Shown here: positions 8,752 to 18,032 of the stretch, piece by piece
Position numbering within the stretch: position 1 is the stretch's first letter
How the letters are laid out: every line of letters starts with the position of its first letter
Origin: Promicromonospora umidemergens
Lineage (GTDB): Bacteria; Actinomycetota; Actinomycetes; Actinomycetales; Cellulomonadaceae
Direction: 5' to 3'
DNA: 64,000 bases
Assembly (NCBI RefSeq): GCF_024171995.1
Contig: NZ_JAMTCT010000023.1
Coordinates: forward strand, 1-64,000
The notes under the pieces: model-generated
Told to the model about the DNA's origin: nothing
Seen by the model: only the letters and a program-made list of their open reading frames with translations
Database searches by the model: none
Made by a program: the position numbers and the translations under genes

Positions 8752-9464
8752 GCCGTCGCCACTTTGCCGGTCTCTGTCTCGTCAAGGAGCGGCAGGTCCG
8801 ACTGGGTCACCAGGCGCGAAGCCACCGCGTACTCGACGAGCCGCGCGCGCCGGTTGGTCGCCAGCGCGCCGGGACCGCCACGCAGTCCCTTCACGCCGAT
8901 CCGGTCGAGCTTCTCGCACACGTTGTCGAGCTTGCGGTTGAACCGCGTGCCCGCCCAGCCGAGCCGGCGCGCGGCCGACGCCGACGAGGGGATCTCGCTC
9001 AGCCCCGTGCCCTCGCGGCGCAGCATGGGCTCGGCGAGCGCCACGATGAGCTGCTTCTGGCTCTTCGTGAAGCTGATCGCCCCGATCGTCGTGGCGCCGG
9101 AGCCGTCATCGTCCTCGGACCGGATCTCGTGGTACGGCGCGTTGTCGAGCTGGGCGGTGATCTCGTACGTCGTGGGTCCGGCCGTGAACACTATCGACGT
9201 CGTGGGGAACACCATGGGCAGGCGGTTTCCCGGCGGGAGCCAGGACTGCACGCCGCCTCCGGCGTCGCACACGGTCGCGGAGATGAGCGACCCGACGTTG
9301 CACAGCCACCAGATGCCGTCCTCGTGCACGATGCGCAGGAAGCGGCGGTGCAGGTAGGGGTTGTCGTCGATCGCGAGGTCGCCCTCGCGGCCGATGTCGA
9401 AGGTCGCGTCCTCCTCGGACGGCCGAAACCACTCGCCGGCGAACTCGATCGCAAGGCCGTTCAT
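8748..9464 (-). CDS. FHA-like domain protein with C-terminal helical/winged-helix region
   Basis: The first 100 of 238 residues read like an FHA fold: DIGREGDLAI, then HRRFLRI, then a beta-rich stretch. The usual Ser-x-x-His contact is changed to His-Arg-Arg-Phe, so phosphothreonine binding is uncertain. Residues about 130-215 are helical and basic and resemble a winged-helix or helical adaptor. It is coupled by ATGA to the small membrane protein and lies 57 bp after the kinase gene. It may link kinase signalling to the secretion ATPase or act as a DNA-binding regulator; neither can be settled from the sequence. Confidence 0.75.
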   Translation of the reverse strand: MNGLAIEFAGEWFRPSEEDATFDIGREGDLAIDDNPYLHRRFLRIVHEDGIWWLCNVGSLISATVCDAGGGVQSWLPPGNRLPMVFPTTSIVFTAGPTTYEITAQLDNAPYHEIRSEDDDGSGATTIGAISFTKSQKQLIVALAEPMLRREGTGLSEIPSSASAARRLGWAGTRFNRKLDNVCEKLDRIGVKGLRGGPGALATNRRARLVEYAVASRLVTQSDLPLLDETETGKVATA

Positions 9465-9521
9465 CCACTCACCTCCCCGTGCCAGGTCCGAGCGGATGCG
9501 CTCGGAGCTACCGTTGTCTGC

Positions 9522-11165
9522 TCAGCCCTTCGCGGTGACGCAGCCGGCCTGCGCGCTCGACGCCTTGCTGGAGCGCACCACCACGATCTCCACGCAGGTC
9601 TCGCCCTTGAGCGGAACCGCAACGGTCGTACCGTTCGGCACCGGCTGGAACACGGGCTCGCCCGTCAGCTCCAGCACCCGGTAGGCATAGGTGTCACCCT
9701 CCTCCAGGGACTTGGGTGGCGTCCATGTAAACACCGCTTCCTCACCCTGCGCCTTGCCCTTGACCTCGCTCACGGGCGGTACGTAGCCGCCGGCCGGCGC
9801 GGGGGGCACGACGGCGGAGGTCGAGGCGGTCTGCTCGCCCTCCGGGTCGTCGCCGCCGCCCTGCGCGAGCGCCCAGGCGGACACTCCGACCACCGCCACG
9901 ACCACCACGCCGACGACCAGCGCCCAGATACCGCGGCGCGGCTCCTCCTCGGCCTCTGCGGCCGGGGCCGGCGTGGCTGTCTCCGGTGCGAGCTGCCCGA
10001 CGGCGCCCGGGGTCGCCTGGGTGCCCTGCGTCGCCTGGTCCGCCGAGCCGCGGTACACGGTGTCGTCAGAGGGCGCTGGCCTCAGGGCCGGCGCCTGCGT
10101 CGGCGCAGCGGGCGCAAAGGCGCCGGTCGCCGCGGCCTGCAGGGCGCCGCCCGAGCCGCCGGCCCCTGCCCTGCTCCCGCCCGGCCCGAACGCGCTCGGG
10201 CCGGCGGCACCGCTCGCGCCGGCCGGGTCGATGGTGACGACCTGGCGCAGCCGGGTGCCGTCGGCCTCTGCCTCGTCCTCCTGCATGGCGCCGGACTCGT
10301 CCAGCAGGTCGATGGGGGTGACGTCGCGGGACAGCTCGACCTGGACCTTCTGCAGCTCGCGCGCGAAGGCCAGCACGGTCGGGTACCGCGAGGAGGACAG
10401 CTTCGACATCGCGATGCGCAGCACGCGCTCCAGCGACGGCGTGACGTCGCTACGGCTCACCGGCGGCAGCTCGTCCTGCTCGATGCGGCGCACGAGGTCG
10501 GCGGACGTGTTCGAGCCGCCCGGCGTCTCGAACGGGGTGCGTCCGGCCAGCAGCGTGTAGCAGGTCGCGGCCAGGGCCCACACGTCGGTCGCGATGCCGG
10601 ACATCGGCGGGTCGCCGAACGACTCCGGCGGGGACCACGGGATCGACATGCCTTCGGCCGCCGCCGCCTCGTCGACCGTCGACGAGATGCCGAAGTCGGT
10701 CAGCGCCGGGTGCCCGAACTGCGTCACCAGGATGTTCGAGGGCTTCAGGTCACGGTGCAGGATGCCCAGCCGGTGGGCCGTCTCGACGGCGCCCGCGATC
10801 TGGATGGTGATGCGCAGAGCCTCGGCCACCGAGAACCGCTCCGACCGGTAGCGCGCACCCAGGTTCGGGCGCGAGCAGTACTCCATGGCCAGGTACGGAC
10901 GACCGTCGTTCGCGACGCCCGCCTCGTACATCGTGACGATCGACGGGTGGTTGCCCAGCGTCGCCATCAGGTCCGCCTCGGCGTCGAACGCCGCGCGCTG
11001 CGTCGCGCTCGACCACTCCTTGAGCAGCACCTTCACCGCGATCTGCCGACGCGGCCGCTGCTGCTCGTACAGGAACACGTCCGAGAAACCGCCCGACCCG
11101 ATGAGCTTGCGGTACTCGAAGCCCTCGATCTCGGGTGGCGGGGACGGCTTCCTCTTGCTGCTCAC
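9522..11165 (-). CDS. Membrane Ser/Thr protein kinase (PknB/Pkb2-like)
   Basis: The 547-residue protein has an N-terminal kinase domain (about residues 15-280) with a Gly-rich loop (GSGGFSDVF), the ATP-anchoring Lys in AVKVLL (about 42), HRDLKPSN (about 137) and DFG (about 158), so it should be active. A Pro/Ala-rich linker leads to one membrane helix (about 410-434), and an extracellular region of about 100 residues looks like a single FN3-type beta domain rather than PASTA repeats. The GTG start has AGGAG upstream. It sits between two FHA-protein genes and near a PP2C phosphatase and the FHA-bearing ATPase, all likely substrates or partners. In the bifidobacterial PFNA cluster the corresponding gene is pkb2. 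Confidence 0.93.
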   Translation of the reverse strand: MSSKRKPSPPPEIEGFEYRKLIGSGGFSDVFLYEQQRPRRQIAVKVLLKEWSSATQRAAFDAEADLMATLGNHPSIVTMYEAGVANDGRPYLAMEYCSRPNLGARYRSERFSVAEALRITIQIAGAVETAHRLGILHRDLKPSNILVTQFGHPALTDFGISSTVDEAAAAEGMSIPWSPPESFGDPPMSGIATDVWALAATCYTLLAGRTPFETPGGSNTSADLVRRIEQDELPPVSRSDVTPSLERVLRIAMSKLSSSRYPTVLAFARELQKVQVELSRDVTPIDLLDESGAMQEDEAEADGTRLRQVVTIDPAGASGAAGPSAFGPGGSRAGAGGSGGALQAAATGAFAPAAPTQAPALRPAPSDDTVYRGSADQATQGTQATPGAVGQLAPETATPAPAAEAEEEPRRGIWALVVGVVVVAVVGVSAWALAQGGGDDPEGEQTASTSAVVPPAPAGGYVPPVSEVKGKAQGEEAVFTWTPPKSLEEGDTYAYRVLELTGEPVFQPVPNGTTVAVPLKGETCVEIVVVRSSKASSAQAGCVTAKG

Positions 11166-11229
11166 ACTGCTCCTTCGTCGGTGGTCCAGCCTGCGGTCGA
11201 GCCTGCGGTGATCGAGCCGGTCGAGGCCC

Positions 11230-13053
11230 TCACCAGATGCCCTCGAACGTGAGGGTCACGCCGTCACCCAGGTCGACGACGTCGCCGTCGGACACGTGCT
11301 CCTTCTCGTTCGGGTGCAGGCGTCGCGCGGGCTGGCCCGGCCGCAGCAGCGTCGTCCCGTTCGTGGTGGCCAGGTCGGTCACGAGCACGTGCCAGTCCTC
11401 GAGGGAGATCGCGGTGTGGGACCGCGAGATGTCCTGCTGGGGGCTGGAGACCGTGACGAGGCGCGGCATCTGGTCCGCCGAGGTGTTGTTGGTGCGGGGC
11501 CGCCGGCCCACGATCACCGCCCGGTCCAGCTCGACCACCTGGCCGCCACGCACCCCCGCCGCGCCGGCCGTCGCGGCCCCTGACGTCACGACCATGCGGC
11601 CCAGCGAGGGGCGCGCGGCCAGCTCGGCCTCCGCCGACAGCGCGCTGCCGCACTCCCGGCAGTTCTCGCGGGCGGTCGGGTTGGCGTGGCCGTTCTCGCA
11701 CGTCACCGCAAGGATCCGGGGCGCGTTCGGGTTGGCGGGCGCGGAGAACTTCGGCGCCGACGGCGCGGACGCGGCCGCCTTGAGGTCCGCGATCGCGGAC
11801 GACATCACCGTGTGACCGTCGTGGTCGTCGTCGGCAGCTTCGGCCTCCCCGCCGACGGCCGCCGCGCGGTGCGCGGCGGCCGGCGTGGCGCCGGGCCAGC
11901 CGGGCACGCCGGAGATCGGGGCACCGGAGATCATGCCGTCCGGCCCGGGATCAGCGGTGTCCGGCAGTGCGGTGTCCGGCAGCGCGGGAGCCGGGACGGG
12001 CGGGGCCGGCGGGGGCGGCGGTACCGCGGGTGCCGCGCCCGACGCCGGGGCGGGCTCGTCCTCCCCCTCCTCCTCGCTCTCCGGCCGCACTGCGGCTGCC
12101 TCGACACCGTGGGCGACGGTGGCACCCCACAGGTGCATGTAGTCGTCCTCGTCCGGGGCCTCCTCCTGGGCGACCTCCGCCTCGGGCGCGGGCGACGGCG
12201 CCTCGCCGCCGATCTCCCCGTCGGGCGCGAAGGTCTCCTCGGACGCCGGGACCATGGTGACCGTGCCCATCGCGGCGACGGTGGCGGAACCGGGCTCGAC
12301 CGGCACCTCGGCGGCTGAGCCTCCGGTCTCGACCGGTGTCCCGGAGGCCGAGCCTGTCGACACCAGGGGCTCGACAGCTGTCCGGGAGGCTGAACCTGTC
12401 GGCACCAGGGGCTCGACCAGCGGCGAGACGGACCCTGCCGACGGCGCGGACTCGATCAGCGACGAGACGGGTCCTGCCGGCGGTGCCGACTCGATCAGCG
12501 ACGAGGCAGGCTCGCCCGACCACTCGACCACCGGCCCGGCCGGCTCGACCACCTGGTGGCGCACCACGCCCGCCAGGACCACGCCCGACTCGACGGGCAG
12601 GCCCTCCGCGAAGCTGCCGAAGCCCGACACTCCCGTCGCCACCTCGACCGCGGTGACGCCGTCGACCACGCGCTCGGTCCACGAGATCACACCTGCGCCC
12701 GACACGGTCTGGGACTCGTCCCCGGTCTCGATGGTCACGGTCAGCCCGTCGCCGCGGGCCACCACGTGCGCACTGGCGGGCTTACCCGTGCCGGCTCCCG
12801 TGAGCACCACGACCGCGAACGGCGGAACTCCCTTGAGCCCGCCCACCGCGGACGTCGTCAGCGTGCCGAGGACCTCCGCGACCCCCGCGCCCGGTGTCGC
12901 GAGGTCTGCCCAGAGGCCCGCGGCCGGGTCCGCCTCGTCCGCTCCGGTCCCTTCGCCGGGCAGCACGACGACGGCGTCGCCGCGCACGATGACGCGCGCC
13001 TTCCCCGTCGTGTACCGGATCCCGGTTCGCTGTCCAGCGTCCGAGGTGCTCAT
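11230..13053 (-). CDS. FHA-domain protein with zinc-ribbon-like element
   Basis: The 607-residue product has a beta-rich N-terminal domain (about 1-190), a long Pro/Ala/Glu low-complexity region with degenerate tandem repeats of a Glu-Ser-Ala-Pro or Val-Glu-Pro-Leu type (about 190-400), a Cys4 motif (C-x-N-G-H then C-x-x-C, about 450-475), and a C-terminal FHA domain (about 500-607) with VGRRP, DISRSHTAI and TNGT. The FHA recognition residues are intact, so it should bind phosphothreonine made by the adjacent kinase. AGGAGG precedes the ATG. There is no membrane segment. The repeats in DNA (12300-12430) belong to the GTCGAG-type dispersed repeat family seen elsewhere in this window. Confidence 0.85.
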   Translation of the reverse strand: MSTSDAGQRTGIRYTTGKARVIVRGDAVVVLPGEGTGADEADPAAGLWADLATPGAGVAEVLGTLTTSAVGGLKGVPPFAVVVLTGAGTGKPASAHVVARGDGLTVTIETGDESQTVSGAGVISWTERVVDGVTAVEVATGVSGFGSFAEGLPVESGVVLAGVVRHQVVEPAGPVVEWSGEPASSLIESAPPAGPVSSLIESAPSAGSVSPLVEPLVPTGSASRTAVEPLVSTGSASGTPVETGGSAAEVPVEPGSATVAAMGTVTMVPASEETFAPDGEIGGEAPSPAPEAEVAQEEAPDEDDYMHLWGATVAHGVEAAAVRPESEEEGEDEPAPASGAAPAVPPPPPAPPVPAPALPDTALPDTADPGPDGMISGAPISGVPGWPGATPAAAHRAAAVGGEAEAADDDHDGHTVMSSAIADLKAAASAPSAPKFSAPANPNAPRILAVTCENGHANPTARENCRECGSALSAEAELAARPSLGRMVVTSGAATAGAAGVRGGQVVELDRAVIVGRRPRTNNTSADQMPRLVTVSSPQQDISRSHTAISLEDWHVLVTDLATTNGTTLLRPGQPARRLHPNEKEHVSDGDVVDLGDGVTLTFEGIW

Positions 13054-13144
13054 GGTCGCCTCCTAAGTGTGTTGCTCTGCTCGTGTCCCGCCCCTGCCCA
13101 CAGCCCTGCGTCAGCCTCTGTCGCCCGTCGCGACCCTGCCCGGC

Positions 13145-13951
13145 TCAGTCACGCGGCAGGGTGTCCTCGTCCGCGAACCCACCCCGCGGCGAGGTGCTCG
13201 TGCCCGCCGTCTCGTGCGCCACGCCCGTCGCGTCCACCACGATGACCGTGATGTTGTCCCGGCCACCCGCGGTGATCGCTGCCTCGACCAGCCGCCCAGC
13301 GGCCACCTGCGGATCGGGGTGGCCCAGCATGATCTCGGTGATCCGCGCGTCGTCGAGCTCACCCGTCAGCCCGTCCGAGCAGACCAGGATCCGGTCGTGC
13401 GCGCCGATCGGGATGTACCGGAAGTCGGCTCGCGCCTCGTCCCGCCCGCCCAGCGCACGTGTGATCACGTGTCGGCGCGGATGGTCCCGCGCCTCCTCGG
13501 CGGTCAGCGTACCCGCGTCGACCATCTCCTGGACCTCGGAGTGGTCGACGCTCACCTGGTCCAGCACACCGCTGGAGAGCAGGTAGGTGCGGGAGTCGCC
13601 CACGTTCACGAACAGCCAGTACGGCGCGTCGTCGAGGTATGCGACCACGGCGCCGGTGAGCGTCGTGCCGGCGCCGCGGCCCAGACCGGAGGTGTCGATG
13701 GCCCGGACCCGCTCCTGCGCCGTCTCGAGCAGCGCCTCCACGTGGTGCGGCTCCACGCGCTCGATGTCAGACAGCGGGCGCAGCGCGTCCAGCGCCGTCG
13801 CGCTCGCGACCTCGCCTGCCGCGTGCCCGCCCATGCCGTCGGCCACGAAGAAGGCGCCGCCGCCGGCGAAGTAGCCGTCCTCGTTGAGCTGCCGGCGCAG
13901 CCCCCGGTCGGAGGCAGCGCCCCAGGCGAGCGTCAGCGCCTCCTCGTTCAT
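13145..13951 (-). CDS. PP2C-family Ser/Thr protein phosphatase
   Basis: The 268-residue cytoplasmic phosphatase carries the metal-binding PP2C motifs SDRGLRRQLNED, VADGMGGH, CSDGLTG and GGRDNITVIVVD in the usual order, so it should be active. It lacks the C-terminal membrane helix of mycobacterial PstP and consists of the catalytic domain plus a short tail. It should reverse the phosphorylation made by the kinase at 9522-11165. Its ATG overlaps the stop of the RDD-FHA gene (ATGA), tying it to the transglutaminase-DUF58-MoxR block. It corresponds to prpC of the bifidobacterial PFNA cluster. Confidence 0.93.
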   Translation of the reverse strand: MNEEALTLAWGAASDRGLRRQLNEDGYFAGGGAFFVADGMGGHAAGEVASATALDALRPLSDIERVEPHHVEALLETAQERVRAIDTSGLGRGAGTTLTGAVVAYLDDAPYWLFVNVGDSRTYLLSSGVLDQVSVDHSEVQEMVDAGTLTAEEARDHPRRHVITRALGGRDEARADFRYIPIGAHDRILVCSDGLTGELDDARITEIMLGHPDPQVAAGRLVEAAITAGGRDNITVIVVDATGVAHETAGTSTSPRGGFADEDTLPRD

Positions 13952-15561
13952 GCGGAGGCCTGCGGGTGCACGACGACGCGCCGGTCACCCACGTGGATCG
14001 TCGACCCCACCGGCACCCGGACCCGGGCGCCCGGCTCGGCCACGCGCGGCGGCAGACCGGGCGCCGAGACCACCGTGCCGTTCGTGGAACCGCGGTCGGT
14101 CAGCCACAGGCCTGCGGTGTCCACGCCCAGCTCGGCGTGCGTCTTGGACACCGACCGGGTCGGGTCCTCCACCTTGATCAGGATCCAGCCCGACGGGTCG
14201 GGGGCCTGCGGATTGCGGCCGACGAGCGCCTTGGTGTCGACGACGTAGCGCTCGCCGCTCTCCACCTCCAGCACCACCGTCGTCACGGGCGCGGGGGTGA
14301 GCGGACGGCTCATGTGGGTGCGCGTCATGTCGACCGGCGCCGAGTCACGCTGCTCCGGCTCCGGCCGCTGCACATGCTGGACCGGCTGCACGTGCTGGAC
14401 CGGCTGCACCGGCTGGGCCGGCATCGGAGCACGCTGCGTCAGGTCCGGCTGCGCGGGCTGCCGCACCTGCGCGGAAGGTGCGACGGGCGGCGTCTGCTGG
14501 ACCGGCTGCTGCCGCACGGGCGGCTGCGCCGGCTGGCCCGGATGCGGCGTGCCGCCGGAGCCCGGGTGCGGTCGGCGGACCGTCGCGGGCTCCTCCTGCG
14601 GGGGCAGTGCCTGCGTCGGGGCACCGGGCGCCTGGCCGGGGATCCCGGTGATCACACCCGCGCCGCCGCGGTTCGCCGAGGAGCTCGGGAACGCCCACGG
14701 GTCCTGGGCCGGCGCGGCAGGCTGGGCCTGCTGGGCCTGCTGGGCCTGCTGGGCCTGCTGGGCCTGCTGGGCCGGGACTCCGTTGGCAGCGCCGGTCCAC
14801 ATCTGCGAGGTGCCCGCTGGTGCCTGCGTGGCAGGCCCCGCGGCCGGCCTCGCGGCATTACCCGTCGTCGACCTGGTGGCCGTCGCCGCAGCGGCGCCCG
14901 CAGGAGCGCCGGCAGGGGCGCCGGCGACGTCGGACGCCATGAGCACTACCGCGCGGCCGAGCTTGTCGTGCCAGCCCTGCCGCTTGCCCCGACCGTCGAA
15001 CGCCGGGGACACGAGCACCAGGATCTGGCCGACCAGGCACGCCAGGGCGCCGAGCCCCACGATGAGCCAGCGCAGGAACGCCCGGCCGAACCCGATCGGG
15101 TCGTGCGCGACGGCGTCGACCGTGCGGATCTTGCAGACGAGGTTGCCGATCGTCTTGCCGGTCTTGCCCTCCCATGCGGAGACGCCGAGCCAGTAGCCCA
15201 GCGCGAGCAGGCCGCTGATCAGCTGCGGCACCGTCATCGCCGAGGCGATGGCCTCTGGCGACATGAGCAGTGCACCGGTGCCGCCCGCGCTGGCGAGCCC
15301 GATCATGAGGATGACCCAGGCCACGACCCCGATCACCGCGGCGTCCAGGAGCGCGGCGAGGAACCGGCGGCCGGTGCCCGCGTACGCGACCGGTTCCGGC
15401 TGCACCGCGGAGACGCCTATCCGCGTGTGCGAGAGCGACTCCGGCACCGTGGTCCCGACATCACTTGTCTGGGCGCGCGGGAACGGGCGCCCGCACACGC
15501 TGCAGTACGGGATGCCCCCGTCCTGTGCAGACCCGCATCCAGCACAGACCACGTCCGTCAT
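13948..15561 (-). CDS. RDD-family membrane protein with zinc ribbon and FHA domain
   Basis: The start is the ATG at 15561, in ATGA overlap with the preceding gene; the frame open further upstream is a shadow. The 537-residue protein begins with a Cys4 zinc ribbon (C-x-x-C ... C-x-x-C, residues 5-23), followed by an RDD membrane domain of three or four helices (about 50-190), a Gln/Pro/Ala-rich linker (about 200-425) and a C-terminal FHA domain with GRNP, SVSKTHAEL and STNGT. The linker contains repeated Gln-Gln-Ala units from a 9-bp tandem repeat. It probably recruits phosphorylated partners to the membrane under control of the adjacent phosphatase and kinase. Confidence 0.88.
   Translation of the reverse strand: MTDVVCAGCGSAQDGGIPYCSVCGRPFPRAQTSDVGTTVPESLSHTRIGVSAVQPEPVAYAGTGRRFLAALLDAAVIGVVAWVILMIGLASAGGTGALLMSPEAIASAMTVPQLISGLLALGYWLGVSAWEGKTGKTIGNLVCKIRTVDAVAHDPIGFGRAFLRWLIVGLGALACLVGQILVLVSPAFDGRGKRQGWHDKLGRAVVLMASDVAGAPAGAPAGAAAATATRSTTGNAARPAAGPATQAPAGTSQMWTGAANGVPAQQAQQAQQAQQAQQAQPAAPAQDPWAFPSSSANRGGAGVITGIPGQAPGAPTQALPPQEEPATVRRPHPGSGGTPHPGQPAQPPVRQQPVQQTPPVAPSAQVRQPAQPDLTQRAPMPAQPVQPVQHVQPVQHVQRPEPEQRDSAPVDMTRTHMSRPLTPAPVTTVVLEVESGERYVVDTKALVGRNPQAPDPSGWILIKVEDPTRSVSKTHAELGVDTAGLWLTDRGSTNGTVVSAPGLPPRVAEPGARVRVPVGSTIHVGDRRVVVHPQASA
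14719..14774. repeat. 9-bp tandem repeat inside the RDD-FHA gene
   Basis: About six copies of ctgggcctg lie head to tail and encode alternating Gln-Gln-Ala units on the minus strand. The unit is a multiple of three, so copy number can change without breaking the frame. It lies in the flexible linker between the membrane and FHA domains. Confidence 0.8.
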
Positions 15562-18032
15562 CGACTCTCCTTCGTCCGACGGGACCCGAGCGCCCCGAGC
15601 GCCGCGAAGATCCCGCGGCGACCACCGATTCGTGCCCAGACGGAGCGGAGCGACAACGCTGCCCGCACCCTCTGTCGCGTGCTCACGGTGGAGCGTAGCC
15701 CGCCCACCAGCTCGTCCACCTCTTTCCAGAACGCCTCGACGTCGGCAGCCGTCGGCTGCTCCCGTCCGAAGACCGTCGCGTCGGCGCGGTGCGCGAGCAT
15801 GAGCGTCGACGGGACCTCGTGCGCCCCGGCGATCACACCGGCGCTCTCGCGCCTGGTCGCCCCGCGGGGAACGTTGGTCCCGAGGTCGGTCACGACGTCG
15901 ACCACCTCGTGCCACCCGCCGCTTACCCGGTCTGCGAGCTGCTCCGCGCTCCGGCGCCGCGCCCGGCGTCGCGCCTTGTAGGCGAGGATCGCCACGATCG
16001 GACCGGCGATCAGCAGCAGCGGGATACCGACAGCGAGCAGGATCACGCCGAGCAGACCCCAGTCGAAGAGGTCGTTCTCGGCCTCGTCCTTCTCGTCGTC
16101 CTCGACGCTGCCCGCCTTCGCCTTGTCCGGCTCCTCCGGCGGCTCCGGGTCCTGCAGCACCGGCGGCTTCGGCACCTCCTGGCTCTTCGGCTCGGGCTGG
16201 ATCTGCGGCTTCTCCTCGGGAACCGCGTCGACCGGCACCCAGCCGTAGCCCTCGAAGGGCACCTCGATCCAGGCGTGCACGTCGCTGCCGAGCACCGTCC
16301 AGGGCTCGCCCTCCTCGTACTCGCTGTCCTTGTCCGGGTAGAAGCCCATGACGACGCGGGCCGGGATGCCCGACTGGCGGGCCATGAGGGCGAGCGCGAC
16401 GGCGAACTGCTCGTCGTCGCCGACCATCTTCTCTTCCTCGACGAGGGTGTCGATGCGCTCGGCCGAGTGGCCAGGGCGGGACGGCACCTCTCCGTCCAGG
16501 CCGCTGGACAGCACGCCTGACGCCTGCAGGGCGTCACGGATCAGGAACAGCTTGGTGGCCGGGTCGGTCTGCTCGCCCGTGAACTGCGTCGACTTGGCGG
16601 GCAGGCCCGGCGGCATCGCGCTCGCCTCGGTCTCCGGCAGGTCGGCCCCGAGGATCGTGCCCTTCTTGAGGGTTTCCTCGTCGGGGTTCTCCGTCACCAG
16701 CGTGCTCAGCCGGTACGTGTCGCCCCGTTTGATACCCGCCGTGGTGATGGCGGTGCGGGTCGTCGAGTTGTAGTAGGTCCCGTCCGTCTGCGCCTCAGCG
16801 TTCGCTCCGGTCCACTCCACACCGGTGAGACTCCCGATCTCCGGGACCCAGACACCGCTGTAACCCGTCACGGTGACGTCGATCGGCGTCGGGGTGCCCT
16901 CCTGCGAGGTCGCGATCTGCTCGCCGACGCGCGTGTAGACGCCGGTGTCGCCGCCCTCGCCGGACGCGTCGAACACCACGCCGTCGTACCGGTCGAGCGT
17001 CGCGAGCCGGATGCGGCCGTCCTCGGGCAGGTCACTGACCGTGAACTGCTCGTCCTCGCGGGCGTCCTTCGCGTAGTGCCGGAAGGCCACGAGCGGGCTG
17101 GTGAACTGGTGGACGTTCAGCGGCGGCACGATCGTCTCGCGCAGGACCGTGCGGGGCTGGTCCGGCATGAGGATCGGCGCGGTGAAGCCGGCGGCCAGCG
17201 CCGCGACGCCCAGGATCATGGCGCCGCTGCGGACCCGGTACCAGCGGAGGCGGCGGGTGGCCTCACGGCTGGCCTCGGTGCTGATCGAGTGCGTGCCGAC
17301 ACGCGCCTCCATGACGCGCACCGCGCCCCAGAGGAGGGCGGCGATGGCGACCACGAGGCCCTGCACCACCGGCAGCGCGGCGTCGAGCGTGCCGAGGAGG
17401 ATCACGCCGGCCAGGCCCGCGATGACCGGCACCACTGCCCACACCGCGTGCTTCGCACGCCAGGAGATGGTGCCGGCCGTCAGCGCGACGAGCAGCATGA
17501 GCAGGAACGGGACCACCGCGAGGTCGGGGAAGGACCGCATGGGCGGCACGGTGGTGACGAACTGCTTCCAGCCTTCGACGGAGCCGAGCAGGAGCTCGCG
17601 CAGCGTGTCGAGGGTCGGCACCACCCCTGCGACCGTCGTGTGCGGCAGCGCGAGCGCGCCACCGAACAGGAGGTACCCAAGGACGGCGAGCGCGGTCACC
17701 ATCACGGCGGGGAAGCGGCGCCAGGCGCCCACCCAGGCCACCAGCAGGCCGACGACGGCACCGCCGGCCGTCGGCAGCACGTAGCCCAGCGAGCCCCAGA
17801 CGGGCCCGAAGCCGACGGCGACGGCGCCGAGCATCACGCTCAGCGCCGCGACGTCGACCAGGGCGAACCAGGTCAGCGCCCGTGGACGTTCGGCCTCCTT
17901 GCGGCGCGTGGTGCCCCGGCCGGTGCCCGTGCCGTAGCCGGTCCGGGTGCCCCTGGTGCGGGACGACGGCCGGCCAGAGCCTGATCCACCCGCCCCGACC
18001 GGGACGTTCCCACGGGTGTTCTCGTCGCTCAT
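15558..18032 (-). CDS. TgpA-type transglutaminase-like membrane protein with altered catalytic Cys
   Basis: The ATG at 18032 overlaps the DUF58 stop, giving 824 residues; the open frame upstream of it is a shadow. A basic Gly/Arg-rich N-terminus leads to five or six membrane helices (about 60-240), an extracytoplasmic region with a transglutaminase core (about 480-610), one more helix (about 654-680) and a cytoplasmic tail. In the core the expected Gly-x-Cys-x-x-Phe-Ala reads GDDEQFA, so the nucleophilic Cys is Asp (codon 16413-16415, residue about 540). The His (DVHAW, about 586) and Asp (PVDAV, about 602) remain. It is therefore probably not a conventional transglutaminase or Cys protease. 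The DUF58-MoxR neighbours are the normal context, and the gene corresponds to tgm of PFNA clusters. Confidence 0.88.
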   Translation of the reverse strand: MSDENTRGNVPVGAGGSGSGRPSSRTRGTRTGYGTGTGRGTTRRKEAERPRALTWFALVDVAALSVMLGAVAVGFGPVWGSLGYVLPTAGGAVVGLLVAWVGAWRRFPAVMVTALAVLGYLLFGGALALPHTTVAGVVPTLDTLRELLLGSVEGWKQFVTTVPPMRSFPDLAVVPFLLMLLVALTAGTISWRAKHAVWAVVPVIAGLAGVILLGTLDAALPVVQGLVVAIAALLWGAVRVMEARVGTHSISTEASREATRRLRWYRVRSGAMILGVAALAAGFTAPILMPDQPRTVLRETIVPPLNVHQFTSPLVAFRHYAKDAREDEQFTVSDLPEDGRIRLATLDRYDGVVFDASGEGGDTGVYTRVGEQIATSQEGTPTPIDVTVTGYSGVWVPEIGSLTGVEWTGANAEAQTDGTYYNSTTRTAITTAGIKRGDTYRLSTLVTENPDEETLKKGTILGADLPETEASAMPPGLPAKSTQFTGEQTDPATKLFLIRDALQASGVLSSGLDGEVPSRPGHSAERIDTLVEEEKMVGDDEQFAVALALMARQSGIPARVVMGFYPDKDSEYEEGEPWTVLGSDVHAWIEVPFEGYGWVPVDAVPEEKPQIQPEPKSQEVPKPPVLQDPEPPEEPDKAKAGSVEDDEKDEAENDLFDWGLLGVILLAVGIPLLLIAGPIVAILAYKARRRARRRSAEQLADRVSGGWHEVVDVVTDLGTNVPRGATRRESAGVIAGAHEVPSTLMLAHRADATVFGREQPTAADVEAFWKEVDELVGGLRSTVSTRQRVRAALSLRSVWARIGGRRGIFAALGALGSRRTKESR

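Noticed and set aside
11195-11225. Operator or recombination site made of GTCGAG repeats before the FHA gene end
   Set aside because: Similar units occur inside several coding regions of the window, so they look like a dispersed repeat rather than a specific site.
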